Shown in pieces: positions 35,201-44,575 of a DNA stretch of 64,000 bases. The notes beneath the pieces are model-generated. The model had not been told where the DNA came from. It worked only from the letters and a program-made list of their open reading frames with translations, and ran no database searches. Position numbers and translations under genes: made by a program. The DNA is from Phytophthora sp. 'mugwort' (Eukaryota; Oomycota; Peronosporomycetes; Peronosporales; Peronosporaceae). Location of the stretch: NCBI GenBank assembly GCA_033558025.1, contig JAUCEF010000001.1, positions 2,790,001 through 2,854,000 on the forward strand. The letters run 5' to 3'. How positions within the stretch are numbered: the stretch's first letter is position 1; every line of letters begins with the position of its first letter.

Positions 35201-36402
35201 ATGTCTGTCAGCTCAAGCGGTCTCTTTACGGTTTGAAGCAGTCGCCGCGGATGTGGAACAAGACCATCGACGACCTCATGCTCAAGCTAGGGTTCGAGAA
35301 GTGCGAGTCTGACCACTGCATCTACTTCAAGCGTGACGACCAAGACATGATCTTCGTGGCGCTATATGTCGACGACCTGATCCTCGCAAGTAACAACGAC
35401 AAGCTGCTCAAGTCGACGAAGAAGGCGCTCAGTGACCGTTTCGAGATGACGGACTTGGGCCAGCTCAAGTACTTCCTCGGCATGGAAATCGATCAAGATG
35501 TGACGACAGGGAAGGTGTCGATGCGGCAAACCAAGTTTGCGAAAGACATTCTGGAGAAGTTCAACATGGAGAAGAGCAACCCTGTTAAGACGCCACAGGA
35601 TCCGGGCCTCAAGCTGACCAAGGCCATGTGCGAGGGCGGCTGCAAGCACGACGAGACCATGGTAAACGTGCCATACCGGAACGCTGTGGGATGCCTCATG
35701 TATCTCATGGTAGGCACACGCCCGGACCTCGCAGCAGCAGTGGGAGTTCTCAGCCAGTTTGCAGCAGACCCATGCCCGACACACTGGCAGGCGCTCAAGA
35801 GGGTCTTCAGGTACATTCAAGGCACGAAGACGCACGGCATCGAGTTTCAAGCGAGCTGCGACGACGGACCCCAAGGCTATTCAGATGCCGACTGGGCTGG
35901 AGACATCGAGTCAAGAAGAAGTACAAGTGGCTACGCGTTCATGATGAATGGCGGATGCATCAGCTGGAGGAGCAAGAAGCAGCGGACAGTGGCGCTGTCT
36001 TCGACGGAAGCTGAGTACATGGCGCTATCGGAGGCGACACAAGAGGCGGTGTGGCTTAAGGTGTTCCTGTGCGAGCTCGGCGAGATGACAAGCGATGAAG
36101 CAATCAAGATCTACGAGGACAACCAAGGCTCCATCGCGTTGGCCAAGAATCCCGAATTCCACAAGCGCACCAAGCACATCGACATTCGCTACCATTTCGT
36201 GCGCGAGAAGGTGGAAGACGGTCAAGTGGTGCTGCAGTATGTTTCGACAACCGACATGCTGGCGGACATCATGACGAAGCCAATCTCTGCGACGCAGTTC
36301 AGTGTGCTCCGGAGCAAACTCGGCATCGAAGCGCTGAAGGCTGTCGAGTCGAGTGGGAGTGTTGTCAAGGAGACGTCTCGACCAGCTGCTGTATACCGGT
36401 AG
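32278..36402 (+). CDS. Gag-Pol polyprotein, intact (A6, 1,374 aa)
   Basis: Single-frame Ty1/copia polyprotein. Gag occupies about 1-240; CCHC knuckle CHYCGEHGHWIAKC is 243-256; aspartic protease has D304-S-G-A; GAG-pre-integrase has WHLRLGH (442-448) and C477/C480; the integrase triad is D508, D571 and E607 (35-residue D-E spacing); a KE/DE-rich linker precedes RT, which has YVDD at 1030-1033; RNase H has D1203, E1246 (AEY) and D1281, then MLADIMTK. The final 13 residues and the TAG are encoded by the 3' LTR. The first ATG (32278) sits in the primer site; codon 18 (gccATGG) has a better initiation context and is a real alternative. No stop or frameshift. Flanked on both sides by A4 gag. Confidence 0.97.
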   Translation: MSPSPVFPDQDPDYAFAMDATSTTARINKFDGTNFHTWKFKMQMVLEERELWEVTSGEVKLEHCQTAADQALFRKKSRKALAMICLAMEDSQLPLVRSASGAHDAWSRLEGHFEKKSLANKLFLRRRFFTTMMDEGDDVLEHINKIKTLAEQLDAVGAPVSEDDLVITLLGSLSESYQFLITALESRADSLSWELVTSRLLHEDMKRKEQGGGTDGTAHGQGQAFMTSDNKRKGRQAQKTSACHYCGEHGHWIAKCPVRIRENAERQRPQRANVAQSEDDSGDFLFSVGGNTGASKSNGVWLVDSGATQHMTYSKEYMKNYKKISPVDVHLADDGVVQAVGTGDIVMSMKTPRGMKKGVLTNVWHIPKLSRNLFSVGRFTKDVGPVIFESDGCFAETKSLKWKLGAREGKGLFKLCMTPMMPDEANAASSKDRQGDTTSYLWHLRLGHIGHGGLDAIVKKGYGVGIDMASVKQWELCDGCSLGKQTRVSYMKTSPNRAKQVLEVVHSDVCGPMQTPTFGGKRYFVTFIDDKSHFCAVYLLRNKSEVADKFAQYVALAETQTGKRVKMLRSDNGGEYTSGEMAKFCADRGIMQKFTPPYTPQLNGVAERMNRTLVECARCMLEHAGLPKTYWGEAVVTATFLRNRCPTRAINHDKSPHQVWTGKKPLLANLKVFGCHAYVHVPKEKRTKFDARSVRCRFLGYSEHEKAYRFEETKSGRVLVSRDAQFMEDVFDSGRRDYHQREVVVIQDEETTDQDSLQSDEDDKEEEDEEAERDEGFEPGSKRHPRTQSLEEAVEVPSAKRQSRHLTLDEMSAAAQESQDFEAAYVVNSVGEMPTTFKSAMESSDAVKWKEACDSEVESLRKNETWILVPLPKGRKAIGNRWVFRVKENQAGEIERFKARLVAKGFSQKYGIDYDETFAPVAKFTSIRILLSLAAKYNLMVHQMDVKTAFLNGLLDEDIYMAQPDGYIDEKHPDYVCQLKRSLYGLKQSPRMWNKTIDDLMLKLGFEKCESDHCIYFKRDDQDMIFVALYVDDLILASNNDKLLKSTKKALSDRFEMTDLGQLKYFLGMEIDQDVTTGKVSMRQTKFAKDILEKFNMEKSNPVKTPQDPGLKLTKAMCEGGCKHDETMVNVPYRNAVGCLMYLMVGTRPDLAAAVGVLSQFAADPCPTHWQALKRVFRYIQGTKTHGIEFQASCDDGPQGYSDADWAGDIESRRSTSGYAFMMNGGCISWRSKKQRTVALSSTEAEYMALSEATQEAVWLKVFLCELGEMTSDEAIKIYEDNQGSIALAKNPEFHKRTKHIDIRYHFVREKVEDGQVVLQYVSTTDMLADIMTKPISATQFSVLRSKLGIEALKAVESSGSVVKETSRPAAVYR
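36351..36359 (+). other. Polypurine tract of A6
   Basis: GAGTGGGAG directly before the 3' LTR. In family A the tract and the LTR start lie inside the coding frame. Confidence 0.65.
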
Positions 36403-36713
36403 GATACCGGTATGACCTTCACTCAGTGGCATCGCAATCATCCTGTGATTACGAGACGAAGATTACGTCACGGTGTTTATGGGACGGTGTTTACGCCACG
36501 GACGATTACGCCATGGGTGGGTACAAGATTGTGGGTACATGATGGGCTCTACGTGGCACTCCCTGATTGGCTGAAGTAACTCAGTATCCAGTAGAGAATC
36601 CAGTAGAGTGTACCCAGTAGGTAGAACTGTAGGCTTAGAGGTAGCAAGGAGTTTGCGAACTAAGGACCTAAATCAATCACTTTGCATTTTGCCATCAAGT
36701 GACCAAGCCTTTT
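36360..36713 (+). repeat. 3' LTR of A6 (354 bp)
   Basis: Reads identical to 31920-32273. Followed by ctcgt and resumed A4 gag. Confidence 0.95.
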
Positions 36714-36718
36714 CTCGT

Positions 36719-39700
36719 GACGTCTCGGCTGCTTCATGAGGACATGAAGCGCAAGGAACAAGGTGGCGGTACGGACGGCACCGCGCACGGTCAAGGTCAA
36801 GCGTTCATGACAAGCGACAATAAGCGCAAGGGTCGGCAGGCGCAGAAGACTAGTGCCTGTCACTACTGTGGCGAGCACGGACATTGGATCGCCAAGTGTC
36901 CGGTGCGAATCCGCGAGAACGCGGAGCGGCAGAGGCCGCAACGAGCGAATGTCGCGCAGAGTGAAGATGACTCTGGCGACTTCCTCTTCTCGGTTGGTGG
37001 TAACACGGGTGCCTCCAAGTCGAATGGAGTGTGGCTGGTCGACTCAGGTGCGACGCAGCACATGACGTACTCGAAGGAGTACATGAAGAACTACAAGAAG
37101 ATCTCTCCGGTGGACGTGCATCTCGCGGACGACGGTGTGGTTCAGGCTGTGGGGACCGGCGACATTGTGATGTCGATGAAGACCCCGCGCGGCATGAAGA
37201 AGGGTGTACTCACGAACGTGTGGCACATTCCGAAGCTGTCGCGCAACCTGTTTTCGGTTGGTCGGTTCACTAAGGACGTCGGGCCAGTTATCTTCGAGAG
37301 CGACGGGTGCTTCGCTGAAACGAAGAGTCTCAAGTGGAAGCTCGGCGCTCGTGAGGGCAAAGGACTGTTCAAGCTGTGCATGACTCCGATGATGCCTGAC
37401 GAGGCCAATGCGGCAAGTTCGAAGGATCGCCAAGGGGACACCACGTCGTACCTCTGGCACCTTCGACTTGGTCACATCGGCCATGGCGGTCTAGACGCCA
37501 TCGTCAAGAAGGGCTACGGTGTTGGTATCGACATGGCGTCGGTGAAGCAGTGGGAGCTGTGCGACGGATGCTCACTCGGCAAGCAAACGCGAGTAAGCTA
37601 CATGAAGACGTCGCCAAACCGTGCCAAGCAAGTGCTAGAAGTCGTACACAGTGATGTATGCGGTCCCATGCAGACGCCGACCTTTGGAGGCAAGCGCTAT
37701 TTTGTCACGTTTATCGATGACAAGTCGCACTTCTGTGTGGTGTACTTGCTGCGCAACAAGTCCGAGGTGGCCGACAAGTTCGCGCAATTCGTCGCGTTAG
37801 CTGAGACCCAGACTGGCAAGCGCGTGAAAATGCTGCGGAGCGACAACGGCGGCGAGTACACTTCGGGTGAGATGGCCAAGTTCTGTGCGGACCGTGGTAT
37901 CATGCAGAAGTTCACGCCGCCATACACGCCTCAGCTGAACGGAGTCGCCGAGCGCATGAACCGGACGTTGGTGGAGTGTGCGCGTTGCATGCTGGAACAT
38001 GCTGGATTGCCCAAGACGTATTGGGGTGAAGCTGTCGTGACAGCTACATTCCTCCGTAATCGGTGTCCGACGCGTGCCATCAACCACGACAAGTCGCCGC
38101 ACCAGGTTTGGACAGGCAAGAAACCGCTGCTAGCGAACCTCAAGGTGTTCGGTTGCCACGCATACGTGCACGTGCCGAAGGAGAAGCGCACCAAGTTTGA
38201 CGCTCGGTCGGTGCGCTGTCGGTTCCTGGGATACTCGGAGCATGAGAAAGCGTACCGTTTCGAAGAGACCAAGAGCGGTCGCGTGCTGGTGAGCCGCGAC
38301 GCGCAGTTTATGGAAGACGTCTTCGACAGTGGGAGACGTGACTACCATCAGAGGGAGGTGGTGGTCATTCAAGATGAAGAGACGACGGATCAAGATTCGT
38401 TGCAGTCGGATGAAGACGACAAAGAAGAAGAAGACGAAGAAGCAGCGCGGGACGAAGGTTTTGAACCAGGCAGCAAGCGACACCCGCGGACGCAGTCGCT
38501 GGAAGAAGCTGTGGAAGTTCCAAGTGCCAAGCGGCAGAGTCGACACCTGACTCTGGACGAGATGTCGGCTGCGGCTCAAGAAAGTCAAGACTTCGAAGCT
38601 GCATACGTCGTGAATTCAGTGGGAGAAATGCCGACCACGTTCAAGTCGGCGATGGAATCCAGCGACGCAGTCAAGTGGAAGGAGGCGTGTGACTCGGAGG
38701 TCGAGTCGCTCCGCAAGAACGAGACGTGGATCCTCGTGCCGCTGCCAAAAGGACGCAAGGCAATCGGCAACCGATGGGTGTTCCGTGTGAAGGAGAACCA
38801 GGCTGGAGAGATCGAACGGTTCAAGGCGCGCCTGGTGGCCAAGGGATTTTCGCAGAAGTACGGCATCGACTACGACGAGACTTTCGCGCCAGTGGCCAAG
38901 TTCACGTCGATCAGGATCCTGCTCAGTCTGGCGGCCAAGTACAATCTCATGGTGCACCAGATGGATGTCAAGACAGCTTTCCTGAACGGTTTGTTAGACG
39001 AAGACATCTACATGGCACAGCCGGACGGCTACATCGATGAAAAGCACCCGGACTATGTCTGTCAGCTCAAGCGGTCTCTTTACGGTTTGAAGCAGTCGCC
39101 GCGGATGTGGAACAAGACCATCGACGACCTCATGCTCAAGCTAGGGTTCAAGAAGTGCGAGTCTGACCACTGCATCTACTTCAAGCGTGACGACCAAGAC
39201 ATGATCTTCGTGGCGCTATATGTCGACGACCTGATCCTCGCAAGTAACAACGACAAGCTGCTCAAGTCGACGAAGAAGGCGCTCAGTGACCGTTTCGAGA
39301 TGACGGACCTGGGCCAGCTCAAGTACTTCCTCGGCATGGAAATCGATCAAGATGTGACGACAGGGAAGGTGTCGATGCGGCAAACCAAGTTTGCGAAAGA
39401 CATTCTGGAGAAGTTCAACATGGAGAAGAGCAACCCTGTTAAGACGCCACAGGATCCGGGCCTTAAGCTGACCAAGGCCATGTGCGAGGGCGGCTGCAAG
39501 CACAACGAGACCATGGTAAACGTGCCATACCGGAACGCTGTGGGATGCCTCATGTATCTCATGGTAGGCACACGCCCGGACCTCGCAGCAGCAGTGGGAG
39601 TTCTCAGCCAGTTTGCAGCAGACCCATGCCCGACACACTGGCGGGCGCTCAAGAGGGTCTTCAGGTACATTCAAGGCACGAAGACGCACGGCATCGAGTT

Positions 39701-40256
39701 TCAAGCGAGCTGCGACGACGGACCCCAAGGCTATTCAGATGCCGACTGGGCTGGAGACATCGAGTCAAGAAGAAGTACAAGTGGCTACGCGTTCATGATG
39801 AATGGCGGATGCATCAGCTGGAGGAGCAAGAAGCAGCGGACAGTGGCGCTGTCTTCAACGGCAGCTGAGTACATGGCGCTATCGGAGGCGACACAAGAGG
39901 CGGTGTGGCTCAAGGTGTTCCTGTGCGAGCTCGGCGAGATGACAAGCGATGAAGCAATCAAGATCTACGAGGACAACCAAGGCTCCATCGCGTTGGCCAA
40001 GAATCCCGAATTCCACAAGCGCACCAAGCACATCGACATTCGCTACCATTTCGTGCGCGAGAAGGTGGAAGACGGTCAAGTGGTGCTGCAGTATGTTTCG
40101 ACAACCGACATGCTGGCGGACATCATGACGAAGCCAATCTCTGCAACGCAGTTCAGTGTGCTCCGGAGCAAACTCGGCATCGAAGCGCTGAAGGCTGTCG
40201 AGTCGAGTGGGAGTGTTGTCAAGGAGACGTCTCGACCAGCTGCTGTATACCGGTAG
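36719..40256 (+). pseudogene. gag-pol residues ~196-1374 (A4, segment 3)
   Basis: Long open remainder of A4 from the end of Gag through zinc knuckle, protease, integrase, linker, RT and RNase H to the LTR-encoded TAG. All catalytic motifs are present ([62 protein letters not shown]). RNase H has STAAEYM where the other A copies have STEAEYM; the changed residue neighbours, but is not, the presumed catalytic Glu of AEY. The gene is inactive only because three insertions separate it from its start. Confidence 0.92.
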
Positions 40257-40567
40257 GATACCGGTATGACCTTCACTCAGTGGCATCGCAATCATCCTGT
40301 GATTACGAGACGAAGATTACGTCACGGTGTTTATGGGACGGTGTTTACGCCACAGACGATTACGCCATGGGTGGGTACAAGATTGTGGGTACATGATGGG
40401 CTCTACGTGGCACTCCCTGATTGGCTGAAGTAACTCAGTATCCAGTAGAGAATCCAGTAGAGTGTACCCAGTAGGTAGAACTGTAGGCTTAGAGGTAGCA
40501 AGGAGTTTGCGAACTAAGGACCTGAATCAATCACTTTGCATTTTGCCATCAAGTGACCAAGCCTTTT
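40214..40567 (+). repeat. 3' LTR of A4 (354 bp)
   Basis: Differs from the split 5' LTR (11956-12185 plus 21663-21786) at five positions by direct reading. Followed by tcgtg and resumed C1 pol. Confidence 0.94.
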
Positions 40568-40572
40568 TCGTG

Positions 40573-42017
40573 CTGCCAAGTTGCCCAGCGGACAAAGCGC
40601 CATCGGTACCAAGTGGGTGTTCAAGATTATGCGCAAAGCCGACGGATCGATCGAGAAATACAAGGCGCGCCTGGTGGCCAAGGGTTTCAAGCAAAAGTAC
40701 GGCATCGACTACACGGAGACGTTCTCGCCCGTGGTCAAGTACGTGACGCTGCGCATGGTCATCGCGATTGCCAAGTATTTTGACTGGCCCCTCGACCAAC
40801 TCGACGTGGTAACGGCATTTCTGTACGGCGTCATGAAGGAGTTGGTGTTCTGCGTGGTTCCTGAAGGCGTCGAGCTGGATGGTGATTTCGACTGCCTGGA
40901 ATTGGTGAAGGCGATTTACGGTCTCAAGCAAGCTTCGCGCGTATGGAACGAGACCTTCGACGAATTCGTGTGTTCTATCGGTTTTCAAGTTTCAGCCTTC
41001 GACCCGTGCCTCTACATCAAGGTTGTCGATGGCCACTGTGTGCTCGTGCTGGTCTACGTGGACGATGTGTTGGTCACCGGAAGTTCACCCGAGCTGATCT
41101 CACGCACGAAGAACGACCTCAAGACACGCTTCGAAATGACTGACAGTGGCAAGTGTGTGTTCGTCCTTGGAATCGAGCTGGTGGATGGCCCGGACGGCAG
41201 CGTGACGATGTGCCAGCGGCGTTATGTGGATGATATCCTGAAGCGTTTCGGTATGGACGAGTGCAAGGCTGTGGTGAGTCCGGTAGACATGAGCACTCGA
41301 CTGGTTCCAAGTGACGCAGCGACCAAGGTGAACGCTCCGTTTCGCGAAGCTGTGGGTGCCCTCATGCACTTGATGACTGCTACTCGCCCGGATATCGCGT
41401 ACGCAGTAGGCTATGTATCGCGCTTCATGGAGAACCCCCAAGAGGAACACTGGGTTGCGGTCAAGCGCATTTTTCGCTATCTACAAGGCACCAAGACGCA
41501 TGGGATCTGTTTCAAGCCAGGCAACAAGATCGACTTTCGTGGGTATTCGGATGCGGACTGGGCTGGCGACCTCGCGGACCGCAAGTCGACTTCCGGCTAC
41601 ACGTTCATGCTGATGGGTGCGCCAGTGAGCTGGGGAAGCAAGAAGCAGTCAAGTGTTTCGCTGTCTACGAGCGAGGCGGAATACATCGCGCTCAGTCTGG
41701 CGATCCAAGAAGGCAAGTGAATTCATCGCCTGCTATGCGAGATTTTGGCGGCTGCCAACGAGACTGGACCCGAGCTTAAGATCCGCGAAGACAACCAGTC
41801 GTGCATCAAGATGACGAAGAACCCAGTGAACCATGGTCGCGCCAAGCACATCGACATCAAGTACCATCACATCCGTGATGAGGTCAAGCGCGGCGAAGTC
41901 AAGCTCGAGTACTGCGAGACTTCTATCATGCTGGCGGACATCATGACCAAGGCACTGCCAGGACCGCGCCACACGGATCTGACGGCGTCCCTCGGAATCC
42001 ACGCGTGTTCGCATTGA
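40573..42017 (+). pseudogene. gag-pol C-terminal part with premature stop (C1, segment 2)
   Basis: C1 RT and RNase H after the A4 insertion: [43 protein letters not shown] and SEAEYIAL are intact. The Trp codon of GKWIHRLL (W1248 in C3) is TGA at 41718-41720, cutting off the last 99 residues, including the third RNase H Asp. The frame after the stop is open to TGA at 42015-42017, so this is a point nonsense change, not an indel. A Lys-to-Met change (FKIMRK) is also seen near the RT start. Confidence 0.92.
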
Positions 42018-42024
42018 GGGGGCG

Positions 42025-42367
42025 TATTGAGGGTTGCCAGGTTTTGGTACTGTGTACCAGTAACCGGTTAACCCGAACCGGTCCAACACGATCCCGCGAT
42101 GTTTACGGTACGTTGTTTACGCAACCGATGATTAGACGAGTAGGATGATTGGACGAGTGCGGAGTGTTGGTGATTGGATGCACCAAATGATTGGATGCAG
42201 GGCTGCATATCTATGTGGTAGACTAGGTAGTGTAAGCTCCGATAAATCAATCACTTTCGAATCTTCCTTCTTCAGCTCAAGTGGTCTTCACTCCGGTCCC
42301 CGCACCCAAGTGCAGAACTCCCTCCGCTCAATCCAAGCCTCGCTTCAAGACCTCAACACCTTTATCA
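42025..42367 (+). repeat. 3' LTR of C1 (343 bp)
   Basis: C3-type LTR, TATTGAGGG...TTTATCA, with a single visible difference (caatccaagcc against caacccaagcc). Its end is sharp against B LTR sequence. Confidence 0.93.
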
Positions 42368-42678
42368 AACCGGTTAACCCGAACCGGTCCAATCCGAACC
42401 CACGTTGGTTATGGTGATTACGGTAAGTTGTTTACGCCACCGATGATTAGACGAGTAGGATGATTGGACGAACACCGGTGAGTGATGGTTGATTAAATGC
42501 ACTAGGTGATAGGACGCAGGGTCGCGTGTCTATAACAGTAGGGTGTAAGCTCCAACAATTCAATCACTTTCGAATCTTCATTCTACCCCTCAAGTGCCTT
42601 CGCTCCGGTCCCGCCGTCTGCGACGTCCCTCCCTCCGCTTCGTACAAGCTTCGTGTCCAAGATCCATACCTTTCATCA
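42368..42678 (+). repeat. 5' LTR of B3, last 311 bp
   Basis: Family B LTR without its first 39 bases; 311+39=350. Has private differences from other B LTRs (gttggttatgg; gattaaatgc), consistent with greater age. Confidence 0.88.
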
Positions 42679-42682
42679 GGTT

Positions 42683-44221
42683 ATGAGCCCAAGCACCATG
42701 TCCTCTGCCCAAGACGCCTCGACCAAGGTCTCCATTGACAAGTTCAACGGGGACAACTACGCGACGTGGAACCGCTACATGCGTGGCGTGTTCCTGACCA
42801 AGTCGACGTGGCATGTCGTGAACCGTGAGACGACGCCAAGCTACACGGACTCGCGGGCCAAGGACGACTACGTCAAGTTGAGCAACATCGCTTTCGGACT
42901 GATGCTGCTCCACATGGACGCGGACTACCACCATGTGGTCGACGACTGCGAGGAAGCGTGGGTTGCCTGGTCGCGCCTGAAGACGCTGTACGGTGGTTCG
43001 CAGAAGGCTGGACGCATCTACCTGAAGCGCCAACTCTTCAGCATGGAGATGTCGGAAGGCGGCAATGTGTTGCATCATTGCAACGAGGTCCTCAACATCA
43101 GCGCCAAGCTCAGCAGCATCGGTGCCAAGATGGAGGACGAGGACGTGGCGATCTGCTTGTTGCGCAGCCTCCCCAAGAGCTACGAGAACGTCGTGCTGAA
43201 CTTGGAGATGAGCAGCGCTGAACTGCGGTCGCAAGACGTCGTGAAGGTGCTCACGAACGAGCACATCAAGAGACAAGGCGAGAAGACGGCGACGGTGAAG
43301 ACGGAGAACGCGGCCAAGGCGTTCAACATCGACCGAGAGTCTCGCCAGTGTACGTACTGCGGAAAAGTGGGGCACACGATTGACAAGTGCTGGACCAAGC
43401 AGAAGGACGAGAACCGAGGGCCGAGACGCGGCGGCAACGGCCGTGGACGCGGGGCCAACAACATCCAGTGGAGAAACGACAGCAACGGCTACGACTACGA
43501 CTACGATGGAGTAGCGTTCGCGGTTTCACTGGAATGTGGGGTTTCGACGGGCAAGAATGTGTCCGGGATGTGGGCGGTCGACAGCGGCGCAACGCACCAC
43601 ATCTGCAACGACAAGACCAAGTTCGTCCATTTGATTGAGCGGAACGAAGGCGAACTTTCGGTGGCCGACGGCAACAAGGCGGCCATCATGGGTGTGGGGA
43701 CCATCGTGGAACAAGTGGTTCTGCCCAATGGCGACGAGCGCGAGATCGAGATCAAGAATCTGCTTTCGGTACCGCAGATCAACAAAAGTGACAAGTTTCA
43801 AGTGGTGTTCGACGGCACCAAGATGCAGATTGCGCACAAAGGCTCCAAGCAAGTGGTGGCGACGGCAAACCTCATGGATGGACTCTACTGGCTTCAGACG
43901 CCTCAGCGATCGGCGAATGCGGCGACGAGTGGCAAGACTGTCGACCTGCACGCGCGCATGGGTCACGCTCCGGTTGAGGTGCTTCGCAAGATGGTCGACA
44001 CCAAGATGATCAAGGACGCGAAAGCACCTTCCAAGTCGAGTGGACCAAGTGTGTGTCGTGGTTGCCAGCAAGGCAAAATGGTCCAAAAACCATTCCCAAG
44101 CAACCGTGACAAGCGTCGCTACGACACATTTGAGCTACTCCACTTCGGCATCTGCGAACCCATGGAGGAAAACTGGCGGCAGTAAGTATCTGCTACTGAT
44201 CGTGGACGAAGCCAGCGGATG
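42683..44221 (+). pseudogene. gag-pol fragment, deleted and frameshifted (B3)
   Basis: ATG at 42683. Gag, knuckle [14 protein letters not shown] and protease VDSGATHH are present. A 30-bp deletion near 43758 between two AAGAA repeats removes ten residues (of the [11 protein letters not shown] segment) and is shared with B4, as is the change FNTDRES to FNIDRES. From about 43990 the sequence is family C type ([24 protein letters not shown]). A 5-bp deletion near 44166 shifts frame and gives TAA at 44183-44185. Substitutions at the first integrase Asp region (FGICEP for FDICGP) remove the catalytic Asp. Confidence 0.9.
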
Positions 44222-44571
44222 TATTGACGGTTACCGGTTTGGTATCAGTTATTAGCCGTGAACCGGTTAACCCGAGCCGGTCCAATCCGAACCCACGTTG
44301 ATTATGGTGATTACGGTAAGTTGTTTACGCCACCGATGATTAGACGAGTAGGATGATTGGACGAACACCGGTGAGTGATGGTTGATTAGATGCACTAGGT
44401 GATAGGACGCAGGGTCGCGTGTCTATAACAGTAGGGTGTAAGCTCCAACAATTCAATCACTTTCGAATCTTCATTCTACCCCTCAAGTGCCTTCGCTCCG
44501 GTCCCGCCGTCTGCGACGTCCCTCCCTCCGCTTCGTACAAGCTTCGTGTCCAAGATCCATACCTTTCATCA
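44222..44571 (+). repeat. 5' LTR of B4 (350 bp)
   Basis: B-type with CCCGAGCCGG, as in the B1 LTRs. Differs from the next LTR in the array (CCCGAACCGG and an extra C). Confidence 0.94.
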
Positions 44572-44575
44572 GGTT

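Larger units (their letters stand above)
31920..36713 (+). mobile_element. Family A element A6, complete and apparently intact (4,794 bp)
   Basis: LTRs that read as identical (31920-32273 and 36360-36713), primer site, one open gag-pol, purine tract, and the unambiguous duplication ctcgt (31915-31919 and 36714-36718). This is the reference copy for family A and a candidate autonomous element. It inserted into A4 gag. Confidence 0.96.
11956..40567 (+). mobile_element. Family A element A4, complete but split by three nested elements
   Basis: Removing C2 (12186-21657), A5 (21885-31421) and A6 (31920-36713), each with one copy of its 5-bp duplication, leaves exactly 4,794 bp, the length of intact A6. 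Target duplication tcgtg flanks it (11951-11955 and 40568-40572). Its LTRs differ at 5 of 354 positions by my reading, including T to A at the first base of the 5' LTR; the LTR pairs I compared for its nested guests (A5, A6, C2, C3) read as identical. It is therefore older than what landed in it, as nesting requires. Confidence 0.94.
11374..42367 (+). mobile_element. Family C copia element C1, split by A3 and A4; 3' end visible
   Basis: C1 sequence is present at 11374-11955 and 40573-42367. A4 separates the two pieces (target duplication tcgtg at 11951-11955 and 40568-40572), and A3 lies at its left edge. The visible coding segments total 2,027 nt, matching C3 exactly. The 3' LTR ends at 42367 and abuts family B LTR sequence lacking its first 39 bases, so C1 most likely inserted into the 5' LTR of B3; the left junction is off the window. 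Confidence 0.88.
42368..44221 (+). mobile_element. Family B element B3, 5' LTR remnant and gag to integrase start
   Basis: Begins at base 40 of a family B LTR, the first 39 bases being expected left of C1, and runs to mid-integrase (44221), where the LTR of B4 starts exactly at its first base. It is the outermost visible element of the nest, if C1 inserted in it. It is degenerate and has a 30-bp deletion shared with B4. Confidence 0.82.

Noticed and set aside
36402..36713. Possible third ORF (env-like) downstream of pol
   Set aside because: Pol ends in or directly before the 3' LTR in all complete copies; there is no room for another gene.
39856..39867. Loss of a catalytic RNase H Glu in A4 (STAAEYM)
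   Set aside because: The changed residue is the first Glu of EAEY; the Glu expected to bind metal, by alignment to the AE(L/Y) motif, is retained.
42368..42400. C1/B3 junction as a homologous recombination between C and B LTRs
   Set aside because: The C1 LTR is complete to its last base and B sequence restarts at base 40, which fits insertion better; not excluded because the left junction is outside the window.
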